A stretch of DNA of 64,000 nt from Erwinia sp. HDF1-3R (GCF_039621855.1 NZ_CP155071.1:4526001-4590000); one strand, 5' to 3'. Numbered from the stretch's first letter, positions 54,784 to 63,459 are shown. A program made the numbers and translations. The notes: a model not told the origin generated them from the letters alone.

Positions 54784-56007
54784 TTATAAATCCTTTTGTA
54801 TGTTTCGTGGGAAATACCAGTGTCCGGGCGCGAGTTTTACATAGCCTTGCTCCCCGTACTTATATGACTTACCTTTCAGCCAGTCATTTTTGAGTTCCAG
54901 GGCAAACTGTATATATTCGCCACCCCAGGTTTGATAATATTGCGTAATGAAGCTTTTCAACCGGTCCAGTTCCCCATCCTCGATAGCTCCCCGAATAACG
55001 AAAGTGGTACTGCTGCCATTGTCGATTTCAGTAAACAGCAAAGCCATTTTCTTTAACCCTTCAACCGCCAGCATTTTAACTTTCTTATCAGATAAATTTT
55101 CAATAGCTATGCTGCTTGAATAAGGAATGTCTTTCAACATTGCACTAATTAAACGGCTTTTTTCTGATTCATTTAGCCGGGTGCGTTCAGCACTAATTTG
55201 CACAACAGGACGTTGTGGCTCATCCAGTATAACGCGATGAAATTTAACCTGTGGCCAGTTACTTCCTATCCATTTACTAATACGCTGCTCTTCTGCCTTA
55301 AGTGTCAGTACCTGCATCTGATAAGATTGGGGGGTACGAACTATGGTCTGAAGAGCCCATTGAGCTGCCATATCAGTGATTGCCAGGACATAGATTTTTT
55401 TGTCTTTCCCGTAAACAATATGGTAATTCCCGATGCCGCTTTCCAGAAAAGTAGAGACAGAGCTGATTTGGCGTTGAGTCTCGGTGAGGTAAGTATAGCC
55501 TGCAAATGAAATGCATCCGACAATGCCTACTACCATCGCTCTTTTCAACCACACTGACCTGGGACGCTTTACCTCTTCACCTTGTGTGACAAATGATGGC
55601 ATAGTCTCCTCAGTGTTGTCCGCCAGCACTTCATCAGAAAAGGGGACAGCTTCAGGACGCCAGGCAATTCTTTGCCCACCAATAGTTATGATTTCATTAG
55701 AGATAATAGCCCTTTCCGGCGTTTTTTCTTCCCCCAGCTCCCGCAATATAACCTGCTGGTCAGCCTGAGCAGGCACCAAAATCTCAAAGTTAGAATCATT
55801 ATCTTTTGCCGGTATATAAATAGTACTGTCGGGTAAAATCGTTCCTTGATGTTGCTGCCGAATAGTACTGTCATCACTAACAATAAATAAGGTCTTACCT
55901 GATGCCAGTGTGAACTCACATCCACGTAGCATACCGTTTATCAACCTCACTACTATGTTATTAGTAAGCTTGAGGTTTTCTTTTTCCTGTGACATAACTA
56001 AACGCAT
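54784..56007 (-). CDS. prgH: Type III outer inner-membrane ring protein PrgH (SctD)
   Basis: 407 residues. Cytoplasmic forkhead-like domain (about 15-120, 'IVVRLINGMLRGCEFTLASG'), one membrane helix (about 156-174) and a long periplasmic ring domain ending 'YGEQGYVKLAPGHWYFP', very close to Salmonella PrgH. First gene of the prgHIJK-orgAB unit. The start is uncertain: ATG at 56007 has AAGGG very close by, ATG at 55995 has no clear box. 236 bp separate it from iacP, enough for its own promoter. Confidence 0.94.
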   Translation of the reverse strand: MRLVMSQEKENLKLTNNIVVRLINGMLRGCEFTLASGKTLFIVSDDSTIRQQHQGTILPDSTIYIPAKDNDSNFEILVPAQADQQVILRELGEEKTPERAIISNEIITIGGQRIAWRPEAVPFSDEVLADNTEETMPSFVTQGEEVKRPRSVWLKRAMVVGIVGCISFAGYTYLTETQRQISSVSTFLESGIGNYHIVYGKDKKIYVLAITDMAAQWALQTIVRTPQSYQMQVLTLKAEEQRISKWIGSNWPQVKFHRVILDEPQRPVVQISAERTRLNESEKSRLISAMLKDIPYSSSIAIENLSDKKVKMLAVEGLKKMALLFTEIDNGSSTTFVIRGAIEDGELDRLKSFITQYYQTWGGEYIQFALELKNDWLKGKSYKYGEQGYVKLAPGHWYFPRNIQKDL

Positions 56008-56243
56008 ACCCTTGTTATCAAGGATGAATACAATGATCCATCAGACCTGAAGTCAGAATATAGGACTCAATGAAGAAGATCCTGATTAAATTATGATGAA
56101 CATATGGTCCCGTTTTTTCTGCATTTCTCATCAGTATGGTTAGATATATAAAGGGATGTTTGAGACAAACATGACATTGCATCTTGCTGCCCCATAAACT
56201 CCTTAGTTATAAAAAATTATAAAGAAACCTGCATCCTATTACA
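56008..56243 (-). promoter_or_regulatory. Probable promoter region of the prg-org operon
   Basis: AT-rich 236-bp gap between iacP and prgH, without a gene or clear terminator. It is the only sizeable gap in the type III segment, so a separate promoter for prgH onward is likely; no HilA-type site could be confirmed by eye. Confidence 0.4.
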
Positions 56244-56504
56244 TTAGTTAATCACTTTTCTGCACATCAATTCATTAACAATTCGATACAAATCCTTAAC
56301 ATACTCTGTGTCAGTCAGATATTCTTCCTTATACTCAATTTCAAATTTCCCCTCTAAAGCCAGCACAAGATCCAGCAAGGCGAGTGAATCAGCGAGCAAG
56401 TCATAACAAAGGTGCTTATCAGGTAGAATTTCGGACAGTGGGTGATTAAGCGTCGTAGCGACAACGTCATTAATTGTATGAATTAATTCTTTATTAGCTT
56501 CCAT
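56244..56504 (-). CDS. iacP: Type III-associated acyl carrier protein IacP
   Basis: 86 residues from the ATG at 56504 (AAGGA six bases upstream), close to Salmonella IacP (82); a start at 56546 is unsupported. The phosphopantetheine attachment site is S40 in 'DLLADSLALLDLVLALE'. In SPI-1, iacP follows sipA and contributes to effector secretion and invasion. Here it follows the giant repeat protein after 54 bp, so the order sipB-C-D-A-iacP is preserved. The sicP-sptP genes that follow in Salmonella are absent. Confidence 0.92.
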   Translation of the reverse strand: MEANKELIHTINDVVATTLNHPLSEILPDKHLCYDLLADSLALLDLVLALEGKFEIEYKEEYLTDTEYVKDLYRIVNELMCRKVIN

Positions 56505-56558
56505 AACATCCTTTTTATCGCCCTCCACCTTACTGATGGAGGGCATCTCCGTTATTTC

Positions 56559-59500
56559 TTATTTATATTTACTGAAATGAGATGGACCATTAAAAAGTGG
56601 CTGAGCCGTGGAAGATCCGCGGCTTCCTATATACCCCTTAATTTCCTGTTGGAGGTGAGTGCGCTTACCCCATTTATCCAGACCAGTCGCAGATGAATCA
56701 AGATTGATCTTAACTTCCGCTGCCGGATTAATATCAAGCTTTTTATTCACCCTGTCTGACTGCACTTGCTTTACTGGGCTGGCGGGCTGGCGTAAGCCTT
56801 TCACAAAGTCATGTACCGGGTTGTCACCTGCCGAACCGCCTGCGCGATTAACGACGTCGAAACCATTACCGTCTTTGCTGGCCGCCTTACCTGACGGAAT
56901 ACCGTTCTGGCGCAGGCCCCCTTGCGCCGATGCAAATGATGAATGCCTCATGCCCTGGAAAGTCGTGCCGAAACGGTTCAGGCTCGGCACGTGTGGACCG
57001 GGTTGTTCCAGCAGATCTTTGCTCACGCCGGACAACACAGAGCTGGCCTGCGCTGAACCCACGCCGCCCACAAAGCCCCGTACCCGTCCGCCCGTCCGGT
57101 TACCCGGTGGGGAAACCCGGCCGCCACTGCTGTCGGCCCCGCGTGTGGCACCATTATCCGTTCCGGTACCGGCATCATTCCTCGACACGGACCGCCCTGC
57201 GGTCGGCCTGTCGGTCTGGGAACCCTGTCCTGCGGTGTTATTTTTGTCCGCTGAAGCACCCGGCGTCGCCGGCCCGTTCACGCCGTCACCACCCCGGGGA
57301 TCTGCAGCACTGCTTACTACGCTCCGCCTGCTGCCGGACCTGTCTGACGGGTTACTCTGTACCGGACTGCCCGTCCGGTTACCCGGTGGGGAAACCCGGC
57401 CGCCACTGCGGTCGGCCCCGCGTGTGGCGCCATTATCCGTTCCGGTACCGGTATCATTCCTCGACACGGACCGCCCTGCGGTCGGCCTGTCGGTCTGGGA
57501 ACCCTGTCCTGCGGTGTTATTTTTGTCCGCTGAAGCACCCGGCGTCGCCGGCCCGTTCACGCCGTCACCACCCCGGGGATCTGCAGCACTGCTTACTACG
57601 CTCCGCCTGCTGCCGGACCTGTCTGACGGGTTACTCTGTACCGGACTGCCCGTCCGGTTACCCGGTTGAGATGATGAATGCCTCATGCCCTGGAAAGTCG
57701 TGCCGAAACGGTTCAGGATCGGCACGTGTGACCCGGGTTGTTCCAGCAGATCTTTGCTCACACCGGACAACACAGAGCTGGCCTGCGCTGAACCCACGCC
57801 GCCCACAAAGCCCCGTACCCGTCCGCCCGCCCGGTTACCCGGTGGGGAAACCCGGCCGCCACTGCGGTCGGCCCCGCGTGTGGCACCATTATCCGTTCCG
57901 GTACCGGCATCATTCCTCGACACGGACCGCCCTGCGGTCGGCCTGTCGGTCTGGGAACCCTGTCCTGCGGTGTTATTTTTGTCCGCTGAAGCACCCGGCG
58001 TCGCCGGCCCGTTCACGCCGTCACCACCCCGGGGATCTGCAGCACTGCTTACTACGCTCCGCCTGCTGCCGGACCTGTCTGACGGGTTACTCTGTACCGG
58101 ACTGCCCGCCCGGTTACCCGGTTGAGATGATGAATGCCTCATGCCCTGGAAAGTCGTGCCGAAACGGTTCAGGATCGGCACGTGTGACCCGGGTTGTTCC
58201 AGCAGATCTTTGCTCACACCGGACAACACAGAGCTGGCCTGCGCTGAACCCACGCCGCCCACAAAGCCCCGTCCCCGTCCGCCCGCCCGGTTACCCGGCG
58301 GGGAAGCCGGTGGGGAAGCCGGTGGGGAAGCCGGATCGTCACTGCTGTCGGCCCCGCCTGTGGCACCATTATCCATTCCGGTACCGGCATCATTCCTCGG
58401 CACGGACCGCCCTGCGGTCGGCCGGTCGGTCTGGGAACCCTGTTCTGCCGTGTTATTTTTGTCCGCTGAAGCACCCGGCGTCGCCGGCCCGTTCACGCCG
58501 TCATCACCCCGGGGATCTGCATCACTGCCTACGCTCCGCCTGCTGCCGGACCGGCCTGGCGGATTACCCCGTCCCCGTCCGCCCGCCCGGTTACCCGGTG
58601 GGGAAGCCGGTTGGGAAGCCGGATCGTCACTGCTGTCGGCCCCGCCTGTGGCACCATTATCCGTTCCGGTACCGGCATCATTCCTCGGCACGGACCGCCC
58701 TGCGGTCGGCCGGTCGGTCTGGGAACCCTGTTCTGCCGTGTTATTTTTGTCCGCTGAAGCACCCGGCGTCGCCGGCCCGTTCACGCCGTCATCACCCCGG
58801 GGATCTGCATCACTGCCTACGCTCCGCCTGCTGCCGGACCGGCCTGGCGGGTTACCCCGTCCCCGTCCGCCCGCCCGGTTACCCGGTGGGGAAGCCGGTG
58901 GGGAAGCCGGATAGTCACTGCTGTCGACCCCGTCTGTGGCGCCATTATCCGTTCCGGTACCGGCATCATTCCTCGGCACGGACCGCCCTGCAGTCGGCCT
59001 GTCGGTCTGGGAACCCTGTCCTGCGGTGTTATTTTTGTCCGCTGAAGCACCCGGCGTCGCCGGCCCGTTCACGCCGTCATCATCCCGGGGATCTGCAGCA
59101 CTGCCTACGCTCCGCCTGCTGCCGGACCGGCCTGGCGGGTTACCCCGTCCCCGTCCGCCCGCCCGGTTACCCGGTGGGGAAGCCGGTGGGGAAGCCGGAT
59201 CGTCACTGCTGTCGACCCCGTCTGTGGCGCCATTATCCGTTCCGGTACCGGCATCATTCCTCGGCACGGACCGCCCTGCGGTCGGCCTGTCGGTCTGGGA
59301 ACCCTGTTCTGCCGTGTTATTTTTGTCCGCTGAAGCACCCGGCGTCGCCGGCCCGTTCACGCCGTCATCACCCCGGGGATCTGCAGCACTGCCTACGCTC
59401 CGCCTGCTGCCGGACCGGCCTGGCGGATTACCCCGTCCCCGTCCGCCCGCCCGGTTACCCGGTGGGGAAGCCGGTTGGGAAGCCGGATCGTCACTGCTGT

Positions 59501-61169
59501 CGGCCCCGCCTGTGGCACCATTATCCGTTCCGGTACCGGCATCATTCCTCGGCACGGACCGCCCTGCGGTCGGCCTGTCGGTCTGGGAACCCTGTTCTGC
59601 CGTGTTATTTTTGTCCGCTGAAGCACCCGGCGTCGCCGGCCCGTTCACGCCGTCATCACCCCGGGGATCTGCAGCACTGCCTACGCTCCGCCTGCTGCCG
59701 GACCGGCCTGGCGGGTTACCCCGTCCGCCCGCCCGGTTACCCGGTGGGGAAGCCGGTTGGGAAGCCGGATCGTCACTGCTGTCGGCCCCGTCTGTGGCGC
59801 TATTATCCGTTCCGGTACCGGCATCATTCCTCGGCACGGGCCGCCCTGCGGTCGGCCTGTCGGTCTGGGAACCCTGTCCTGCGGTGTTATTTTTGTCCGC
59901 TGAAGGACCCGGCGTCGCCGGCCCGTTCACGCCGTCACCACCCCGGGGATCTGCAGCACTGCCTACGCTCCGCCTGCTGCCGGACCGGCCTGGCGGATTA
60001 CCCGGTGGGGAAACCGGATCGCCACTGCTGTCGGCCCCGCCTGTGGCGTCTTTATTCGCGTCTTTAGGATTCGTATTATTATTAAATATATTTAAGTTAG
60101 TAACAGGCGCAAAATTAATGTGAATAGTCGGCGACTGTGAGGAATTACTGGGGGAAGTTTCTGGTGGGCCCTCAGTATTTGCTTCTGCTGGGTCCTCAGT
60201 ATTTGCTGTAGGTGAGACAGGGTCTACACCATTTTTCACGTACGCTTTTAGTAAATCCAGGGCAAGAATTTCATGTCCAAATCTTGTTTGCATCGCTTCA
60301 AAAGGATCCAAATTTGATTGATGCGTTTGATCCCACATTGCTTGATGCTGAGCATACGATGGTCGAAATATTTTATCGATGACATCATTTTTTTGCAATT
60401 CAACTGGTAAAAATGAGGCTGCATAGGCTGAAATAACTTCTGCGATCTCCTTATTAAAAGTGACATTACTACCCGTAGCGCCCATACTCAATGCACTAAG
60501 TTCGTTACAGATTTTTTGAAAACTTTTTAATTCAGCCTTGCCGTTGCCATTAGACTTCATTGATCCTGCAGCATAAGAGTTTGGACCAAGACCGTCAGTC
60601 GCGATAATTTTTATAAATTTATTAGAAAGATCATCAAGGGCTTTTAATGATTTAGTATCACTGACTGGGGTGCCATCCTTAATCTCTTTACGTATAATTA
60701 AAAAGAATTCGAAACGTTTACGCGCTGATTCACTTTGATCCCCATCTTTATCATATCTGTTGAAAGCCTTCTCAACGTCTGACTTATTTTTACTACTATC
60801 ATTACGGAAATCTTCTCTTGCAATATTTAATTTTTTAGCGTAAAAAGTGAGAGAGGAAGGAAATGTCTGCCAGCATTCTTCATTGCTGTTTGAAGTGCTC
60901 TTAGATTCTTCCGCTACGTGCGAAGATTTTGTCTGATCCCGGCCCTGAACATTTGAAAAGTTTTTTGTCTGATTTGTTATATTCTTCACGTAATCTAATA
61001 TGTGTTCGCTCAAACCATTCTGATTGACATTTGAAGCGGCAGATGATTTATTAATTGTGGACGTATTTTTTACACCATTTAAATCCTTACTTAGTTTAGA
61101 AGAATTAGCCCCAGATTGTTGGACTCCTGGATTTAGTACTCTTGTCGATGCGTTAGCTATTATTGGCAT
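56559..61169 (-). CDS. Giant repeat-containing candidate type III effector in the sipA slot
   Basis: 1536 residues; strong GGGGAGGGG box; 14 bp after sipD. Residues 1-~310: an AT-rich, mainly helical domain that resembles SipA's N-terminal domain by eye ('RFEFFLIIRKEIKDG', 'FIKIIATDGLG', 'KAELKSFQKICNELSAL'), followed by an acidic/Pro stretch and an Asn-rich 'INFAPVTNLNIFNNNTN' like SipA's central linker. Residues 376-1341: nine tandem units, basic length 96, rich in Gly, Pro, Ser, Arg and Asp and surely disordered. Residues 1342-1536: partial unit, a 47-residue helical module also found in units 7 and 8, then a unique tail. No SipA actin-binding end is recognisable. Family assignment is an inference; secretion is inferred from position. 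Confidence 0.7.
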   Translation of the reverse strand: MPIIANASTRVLNPGVQQSGANSSKLSKDLNGVKNTSTINKSSAASNVNQNGLSEHILDYVKNITNQTKNFSNVQGRDQTKSSHVAEESKSTSNSNEECWQTFPSSLTFYAKKLNIAREDFRNDSSKNKSDVEKAFNRYDKDGDQSESARKRFEFFLIIRKEIKDGTPVSDTKSLKALDDLSNKFIKIIATDGLGPNSYAAGSMKSNGNGKAELKSFQKICNELSALSMGATGSNVTFNKEIAEVISAYAASFLPVELQKNDVIDKIFRPSYAQHQAMWDQTHQSNLDPFEAMQTRFGHEILALDLLKAYVKNGVDPVSPTANTEDPAEANTEGPPETSPSNSSQSPTIHINFAPVTNLNIFNNNTNPKDANKDATGGADSSGDPVSPPGNPPGRSGSRRSVGSAADPRGGDGVNGPATPGPSADKNNTAGQGSQTDRPTAGRPVPRNDAGTGTDNSATDGADSSDDPASQPASPPGNRAGGRGNPPGRSGSRRSVGSAADPRGDDGVNGPATPGASADKNNTAEQGSQTDRPTAGRSVPRNDAGTGTDNGATGGADSSDDPASQPASPPGNRAGGRGRGNPPGRSGSRRSVGSAADPRGDDGVNGPATPGASADKNNTAEQGSQTDRPTAGRSVPRNDAGTGTDNGATDGVDSSDDPASPPASPPGNRAGGRGRGNPPGRSGSRRSVGSAADPRDDDGVNGPATPGASADKNNTAGQGSQTDRPTAGRSVPRNDAGTGTDNGATDGVDSSDYPASPPASPPGNRAGGRGRGNPPGRSGSRRSVGSDADPRGDDGVNGPATPGASADKNNTAEQGSQTDRPTAGRSVPRNDAGTGTDNGATGGADSSDDPASQPASPPGNRAGGRGRGNPPGRSGSRRSVGSDADPRGDDGVNGPATPGASADKNNTAEQGSQTDRPTAGRSVPRNDAGTGMDNGATGGADSSDDPASPPASPPASPPGNRAGGRGRGFVGGVGSAQASSVLSGVSKDLLEQPGSHVPILNRFGTTFQGMRHSSSQPGNRAGSPVQSNPSDRSGSRRSVVSSAADPRGGDGVNGPATPGASADKNNTAGQGSQTDRPTAGRSVSRNDAGTGTDNGATRGADRSGGRVSPPGNRAGGRVRGFVGGVGSAQASSVLSGVSKDLLEQPGSHVPILNRFGTTFQGMRHSSSQPGNRTGSPVQSNPSDRSGSRRSVVSSAADPRGGDGVNGPATPGASADKNNTAGQGSQTDRPTAGRSVSRNDTGTGTDNGATRGADRSGGRVSPPGNRTGSPVQSNPSDRSGSRRSVVSSAADPRGGDGVNGPATPGASADKNNTAGQGSQTDRPTAGRSVSRNDAGTGTDNGATRGADSSGGRVSPPGNRTGGRVRGFVGGVGSAQASSVLSGVSKDLLEQPGPHVPSLNRFGTTFQGMRHSSFASAQGGLRQNGIPSGKAASKDGNGFDVVNRAGGSAGDNPVHDFVKGLRQPASPVKQVQSDRVNKKLDINPAAEVKINLDSSATGLDKWGKRTHLQQEIKGYIGSRGSSTAQPLFNGPSHFSKYK
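56937..57077 (-). repeat. 47-codon module, copy 3 (C-terminal, probable source)
   Basis: Differs from copies 1 and 2 at two residues (GPHVPSL for GSHVPIL) and leads into the unique C-terminal tail, so it is the likely original from which the other two were copied. Confidence 0.85.
57672..57812 (-). repeat. 47-codon module, copy 2 (in unit 8)
   Basis: Same module as copy 1, followed by the same 'SQPGNR' junction back into repeat sequence. Confidence 0.9.
58128..58268 (-). repeat. 47-codon module, copy 1 (in unit 7)
   Basis: Encodes 'GFVGGVGSAQASSVLSGVSK' through 'FGTTFQGMRHSS'. Identical in protein to copy 2. Confidence 0.9.
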
Positions 61170-61183
61170 TTACCCCTCCCCTA

Positions 61184-62272
61184 TTAAATATTAAAGAACG
61201 ACTTATCAGATTCCAATAAAGATGAAATAGTACCACTCAACACCTTGACTAAATTATCAAAGGTGGAGTTAGCGTTAGAATATTTTTGCGTCAGGGTCTG
61301 CATTGCAGTTTGTATACTGTCTTTTTGCATATCAAAACCACTTTGCCAGGCAGCCCATTGAGCAGAATTGCACTTCATGTCCTGCCATGAACTACCATAA
61401 CCTGGCAACGTCTTTTTTATATTTTCCAAAGGTAACACATCGATGTGAACAATATAACTTCCATCTGCAAGTCGTGTAACACATTTATCGGGGTCAAGAC
61501 CCATTTCTTTTGCCCATGACTCACATTCTTCTTTATCACCACCAGTCACTGCGTTGCCGCTTTGTACAGGATATAAAGTTGTTGCGGAAGAAGGCACTTT
61601 ATACTTATTGATTAATTTATCAAGTTCTGCTGCGAAGGCTGCAGTACTTAAAATTGTTTTATCGCCATCCGCTTTGATGAACTGGCTAAGCTTAGACATG
61701 AAATCAGAAAAATCACTATAAAACTGAGAATTTTTCTCAACTGCCTGCTGGAAGACATCAATATAATCTTCTCCCATGGACCCGATAGAATCAGCTACGG
61801 AATCACATATTTCCCAACTTGAAGATGGACCGTGCCGTTCTGCCTTTACCATAGAACCGAAACTTTCGAGCAGATATATTGGATCGCTCGATTCACCCGG
61901 CACAGATCGAACAGGATTAAAATTTCGTAAGTTCTGACCAAAGCTAAGCACATCTGTAGAGGTAGTCACAGGTTGACTAGTTTTCGGCGTATGTAATGAA
62001 TAAGATGATGAGGCATAGGAATTTCTTTCTTTAATTAAGGACTTAACCACGGCTATTTGTACTTCTCTTTGTTGTTCTTCCAGAGCAATACGCGCCATGA
62101 TAGAGTCAAAGTCTTTGTAATTTTTATTCTCCAGAGATGTACGTGCCATATCTCTGCGAGGAGCAGTTCCTAATAGGATTTCTGGCTCTTTATTTGATGT
62201 AGCATTTTTTTTGGCTGATGATTCTGCTAAAACGGCATGAATTGAAGAAGAGGATGCGTGCTGAATTCTCAT
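61184..62272 (-). CDS. sipD: Type III needle-tip protein SipD/IpaD-like (SctA)
   Basis: 362 residues from the ATG at 62272. The frame opens at 62302, but that codon lies inside a hairpin and has no ribosome site. Central coiled coil and the diagnostic C-terminus 'AQWAAWQSGFDMQKDSIQTA', 'LTQKYSNANSTFDNLVKVLS', 'GTISSLLESDKSFFNI', almost as in SipD. Forms the needle tip that senses host cells and controls translocator insertion. N-terminal ~130 residues diverge from Salmonella and would hold its self-chaperone part. The gene begins just 3' of a terminator-like hairpin. Confidence 0.93.
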   Translation of the reverse strand: MRIQHASSSSIHAVLAESSAKKNATSNKEPEILLGTAPRRDMARTSLENKNYKDFDSIMARIALEEQQREVQIAVVKSLIKERNSYASSSYSLHTPKTSQPVTTSTDVLSFGQNLRNFNPVRSVPGESSDPIYLLESFGSMVKAERHGPSSSWEICDSVADSIGSMGEDYIDVFQQAVEKNSQFYSDFSDFMSKLSQFIKADGDKTILSTAAFAAELDKLINKYKVPSSATTLYPVQSGNAVTGGDKEECESWAKEMGLDPDKCVTRLADGSYIVHIDVLPLENIKKTLPGYGSSWQDMKCNSAQWAAWQSGFDMQKDSIQTAMQTLTQKYSNANSTFDNLVKVLSGTISSLLESDKSFFNI

Positions 62273-62285
62273 GATTTTTTTCTCG

Positions 62286-62314
62286 AAAAAAGCCTCCAGC
62301 ATAAGCAGGAGGCT
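62286..62314 (-). terminator. Terminator-like hairpin between sipC and sipD
   Basis: On the minus strand AGCCTCC (62314-62308) pairs with GGAGGCT (62297-62291), loop of 10 nt with an inner GC/GC pair, followed directly by six T (62291-62286). It has all features of an intrinsic terminator but sits inside the translocator operon, 14 bp before the sipD start. Confidence 0.7.
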
Positions 62315-62338
62315 ATCTTAATAGGAAAGGTGAGGAGA

Positions 62339-63436
62339 CTATCCTTTGAGGTTATTAGCCATTACGCTAACGGTATTGGCGTTATTTTGACTTACCTGCA
62401 AGATAATATCCATTAGCATTGCTTTGAACTCTCGTGAAATTTGCGTACGGCGATCGCCAGAATCTTTAGCGGCTTGATAGATACCTTCATCTGCTTTAGC
62501 AAGCGAGGCTTTAGATTCAGCCTCAGCTTTTTTAACTTGACCATTAGCAGCAGCAAGCGCGGCACCATTCTGCCCAATCTGATTCACCGCCATCCCCTGT
62601 TGGAAAAGCTTATCCGCATCCTGCGTTCGAAGTTGATATTGAAGGTTCTGAGCTGCAGCATCAAATTCCAAATTCTTAGGAGTGGCTTTAAGAATTGCTG
62701 GATCTGATGGAAGTGCATCACCAACATTATTCAATTTGGTTGGAACAGTCTGACGGTCTAACGTTGCCGCGTGACGTTTAAGCGTATTTGCTTTTTCCGC
62801 ATGTACTGTAATCGCGGCATTCTTCTGCACTGAAGCCTTCATCTGCATACCCGTTGAAACGCCGGTAGCGACCATACCCGCAGAGGCCTGTGTGATTACC
62901 ATATTCCTGCCATCACGGCCAGCCTGAACAGTATTTCTGGCACTGTTCTCCCCCTGGGCTCGGGCCATTAAATTATTTGCATTAGTCTGAGCAGCCATAC
63001 TCTGTGTATTTTTTAGCTCGGCCTCGACAATAACTTGCAAGATCGCGGCCAGTCTTCCGGTGAAACCACCAGCCAGCGATGAAATATCGAATTTGCTTTT
63101 TGTTGACAATTCTTTCACCCCATTCAGAATAGTCTCACTGATTTGATTACTTCTTTGCTGGGGCAGATTTGCGAATGCGGGTAGTAACTGTGACAGTTGT
63201 TTATCCAGTGAATCTGGATCTGCTACTATCATAGCTTTACGAAGTCCGGGAACCTCACCATTTGACAAGCTTTTAGTTGTAGCATTCTCTTCAGCCGTAT
63301 TAACAAAAGAATCGACATTCTCTTTAGAAACTTTAAGAACATCCTTTCTGGATATTTCCGCTACGGCTCCAAACTTACTGCTCAGAACGTGAAGATTTGA
63401 GTTGTTGCTAACGGTATTATAAGATAAATCAGCCAT
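62339..63436 (-). CDS. sipC: Type III translocator SipC/IpaC-like (SctB)
   Basis: 365 residues with an AGAGGG box nine bases before the ATG. Layout of the minor translocon subunit: polar N-terminus, a short weakly hydrophobic segment near 'NMVITQASAGMVATGVSTGM' (about residues 177-196), and an alanine/glutamine-rich C-terminal coiled region. Position between sipB and sipD is the best support. Inserts with SipB into the host membrane to form the pore; the C-terminus of SipC also nucleates actin in Salmonella, but I cannot tell whether that holds here. Confidence 0.88.
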   Translation of the reverse strand: MADLSYNTVSNNSNLHVLSSKFGAVAEISRKDVLKVSKENVDSFVNTAEENATTKSLSNGEVPGLRKAMIVADPDSLDKQLSQLLPAFANLPQQRSNQISETILNGVKELSTKSKFDISSLAGGFTGRLAAILQVIVEAELKNTQSMAAQTNANNLMARAQGENSARNTVQAGRDGRNMVITQASAGMVATGVSTGMQMKASVQKNAAITVHAEKANTLKRHAATLDRQTVPTKLNNVGDALPSDPAILKATPKNLEFDAAAQNLQYQLRTQDADKLFQQGMAVNQIGQNGAALAAANGQVKKAEAESKASLAKADEGIYQAAKDSGDRRTQISREFKAMLMDIILQVSQNNANTVSVMANNLKG

Positions 63437-63459
63437 GCTAAATTCCCTCTTAGTTAAAA

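Larger units (their letters stand above)
57147..60044 (-). repeat. Nine-unit in-frame tandem repeat array
   Basis: On the minus strand units start at 60044, 59795, 59513, 59225, 58937, 58649, 58361, 57881 and 57425 and end at 57147; lengths 83, 94, 96, 96, 96, 96, 160, 152 and 93 codons. All lengths are multiples of three. Units 3-6 are nearly identical at DNA level. Each contains 'RSGSRRSV', 'GVNGPATPG', 'SADKNNTA', 'SQTDRPTAG' and 'RNDAGTGTDN'-type segments. Units 7 and 8 are long because they carry an inserted 47-codon module. Confidence 0.93.

Noticed and set aside
51242-56243. hrp-box or HilA-box promoters in the type III segment
   Set aside because: No sequence close enough to either consensus could be found by eye, so none is annotated.
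57023-59626. A family of similar 72-86 codon minus-strand frames spaced by about 288 bp
   Set aside because: They are the same alternative frame of each repeat unit, not separate genes.
57147-60044. CRISPR-like periodic repeats
   Set aside because: Units of about 288 bp contiguous with no spacers and coding in frame; no cas genes.
56930-60067. Open frame of 1045 codons antisense to the giant repeat protein, plus a second long one in another frame
   Set aside because: Repeat units are multiples of three, so any frame open in one unit stays open in all. It has no ribosome site, a Cys/Arg/His-rich composition typical of shadow frames, and ends with the array.
60710-60780. EF-hand-like 'YDKDGDQSESARKRFE' in the giant protein
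   Set aside because: The loop lacks the required glycine and hydrophobic positions, so calcium binding is not supported.
62273-62302. Upstream ATG of sipD at 62302
   Set aside because: It lies in the loop of the hairpin and has no ribosome site; the next ATG gives a normal SipD-type N-terminus.
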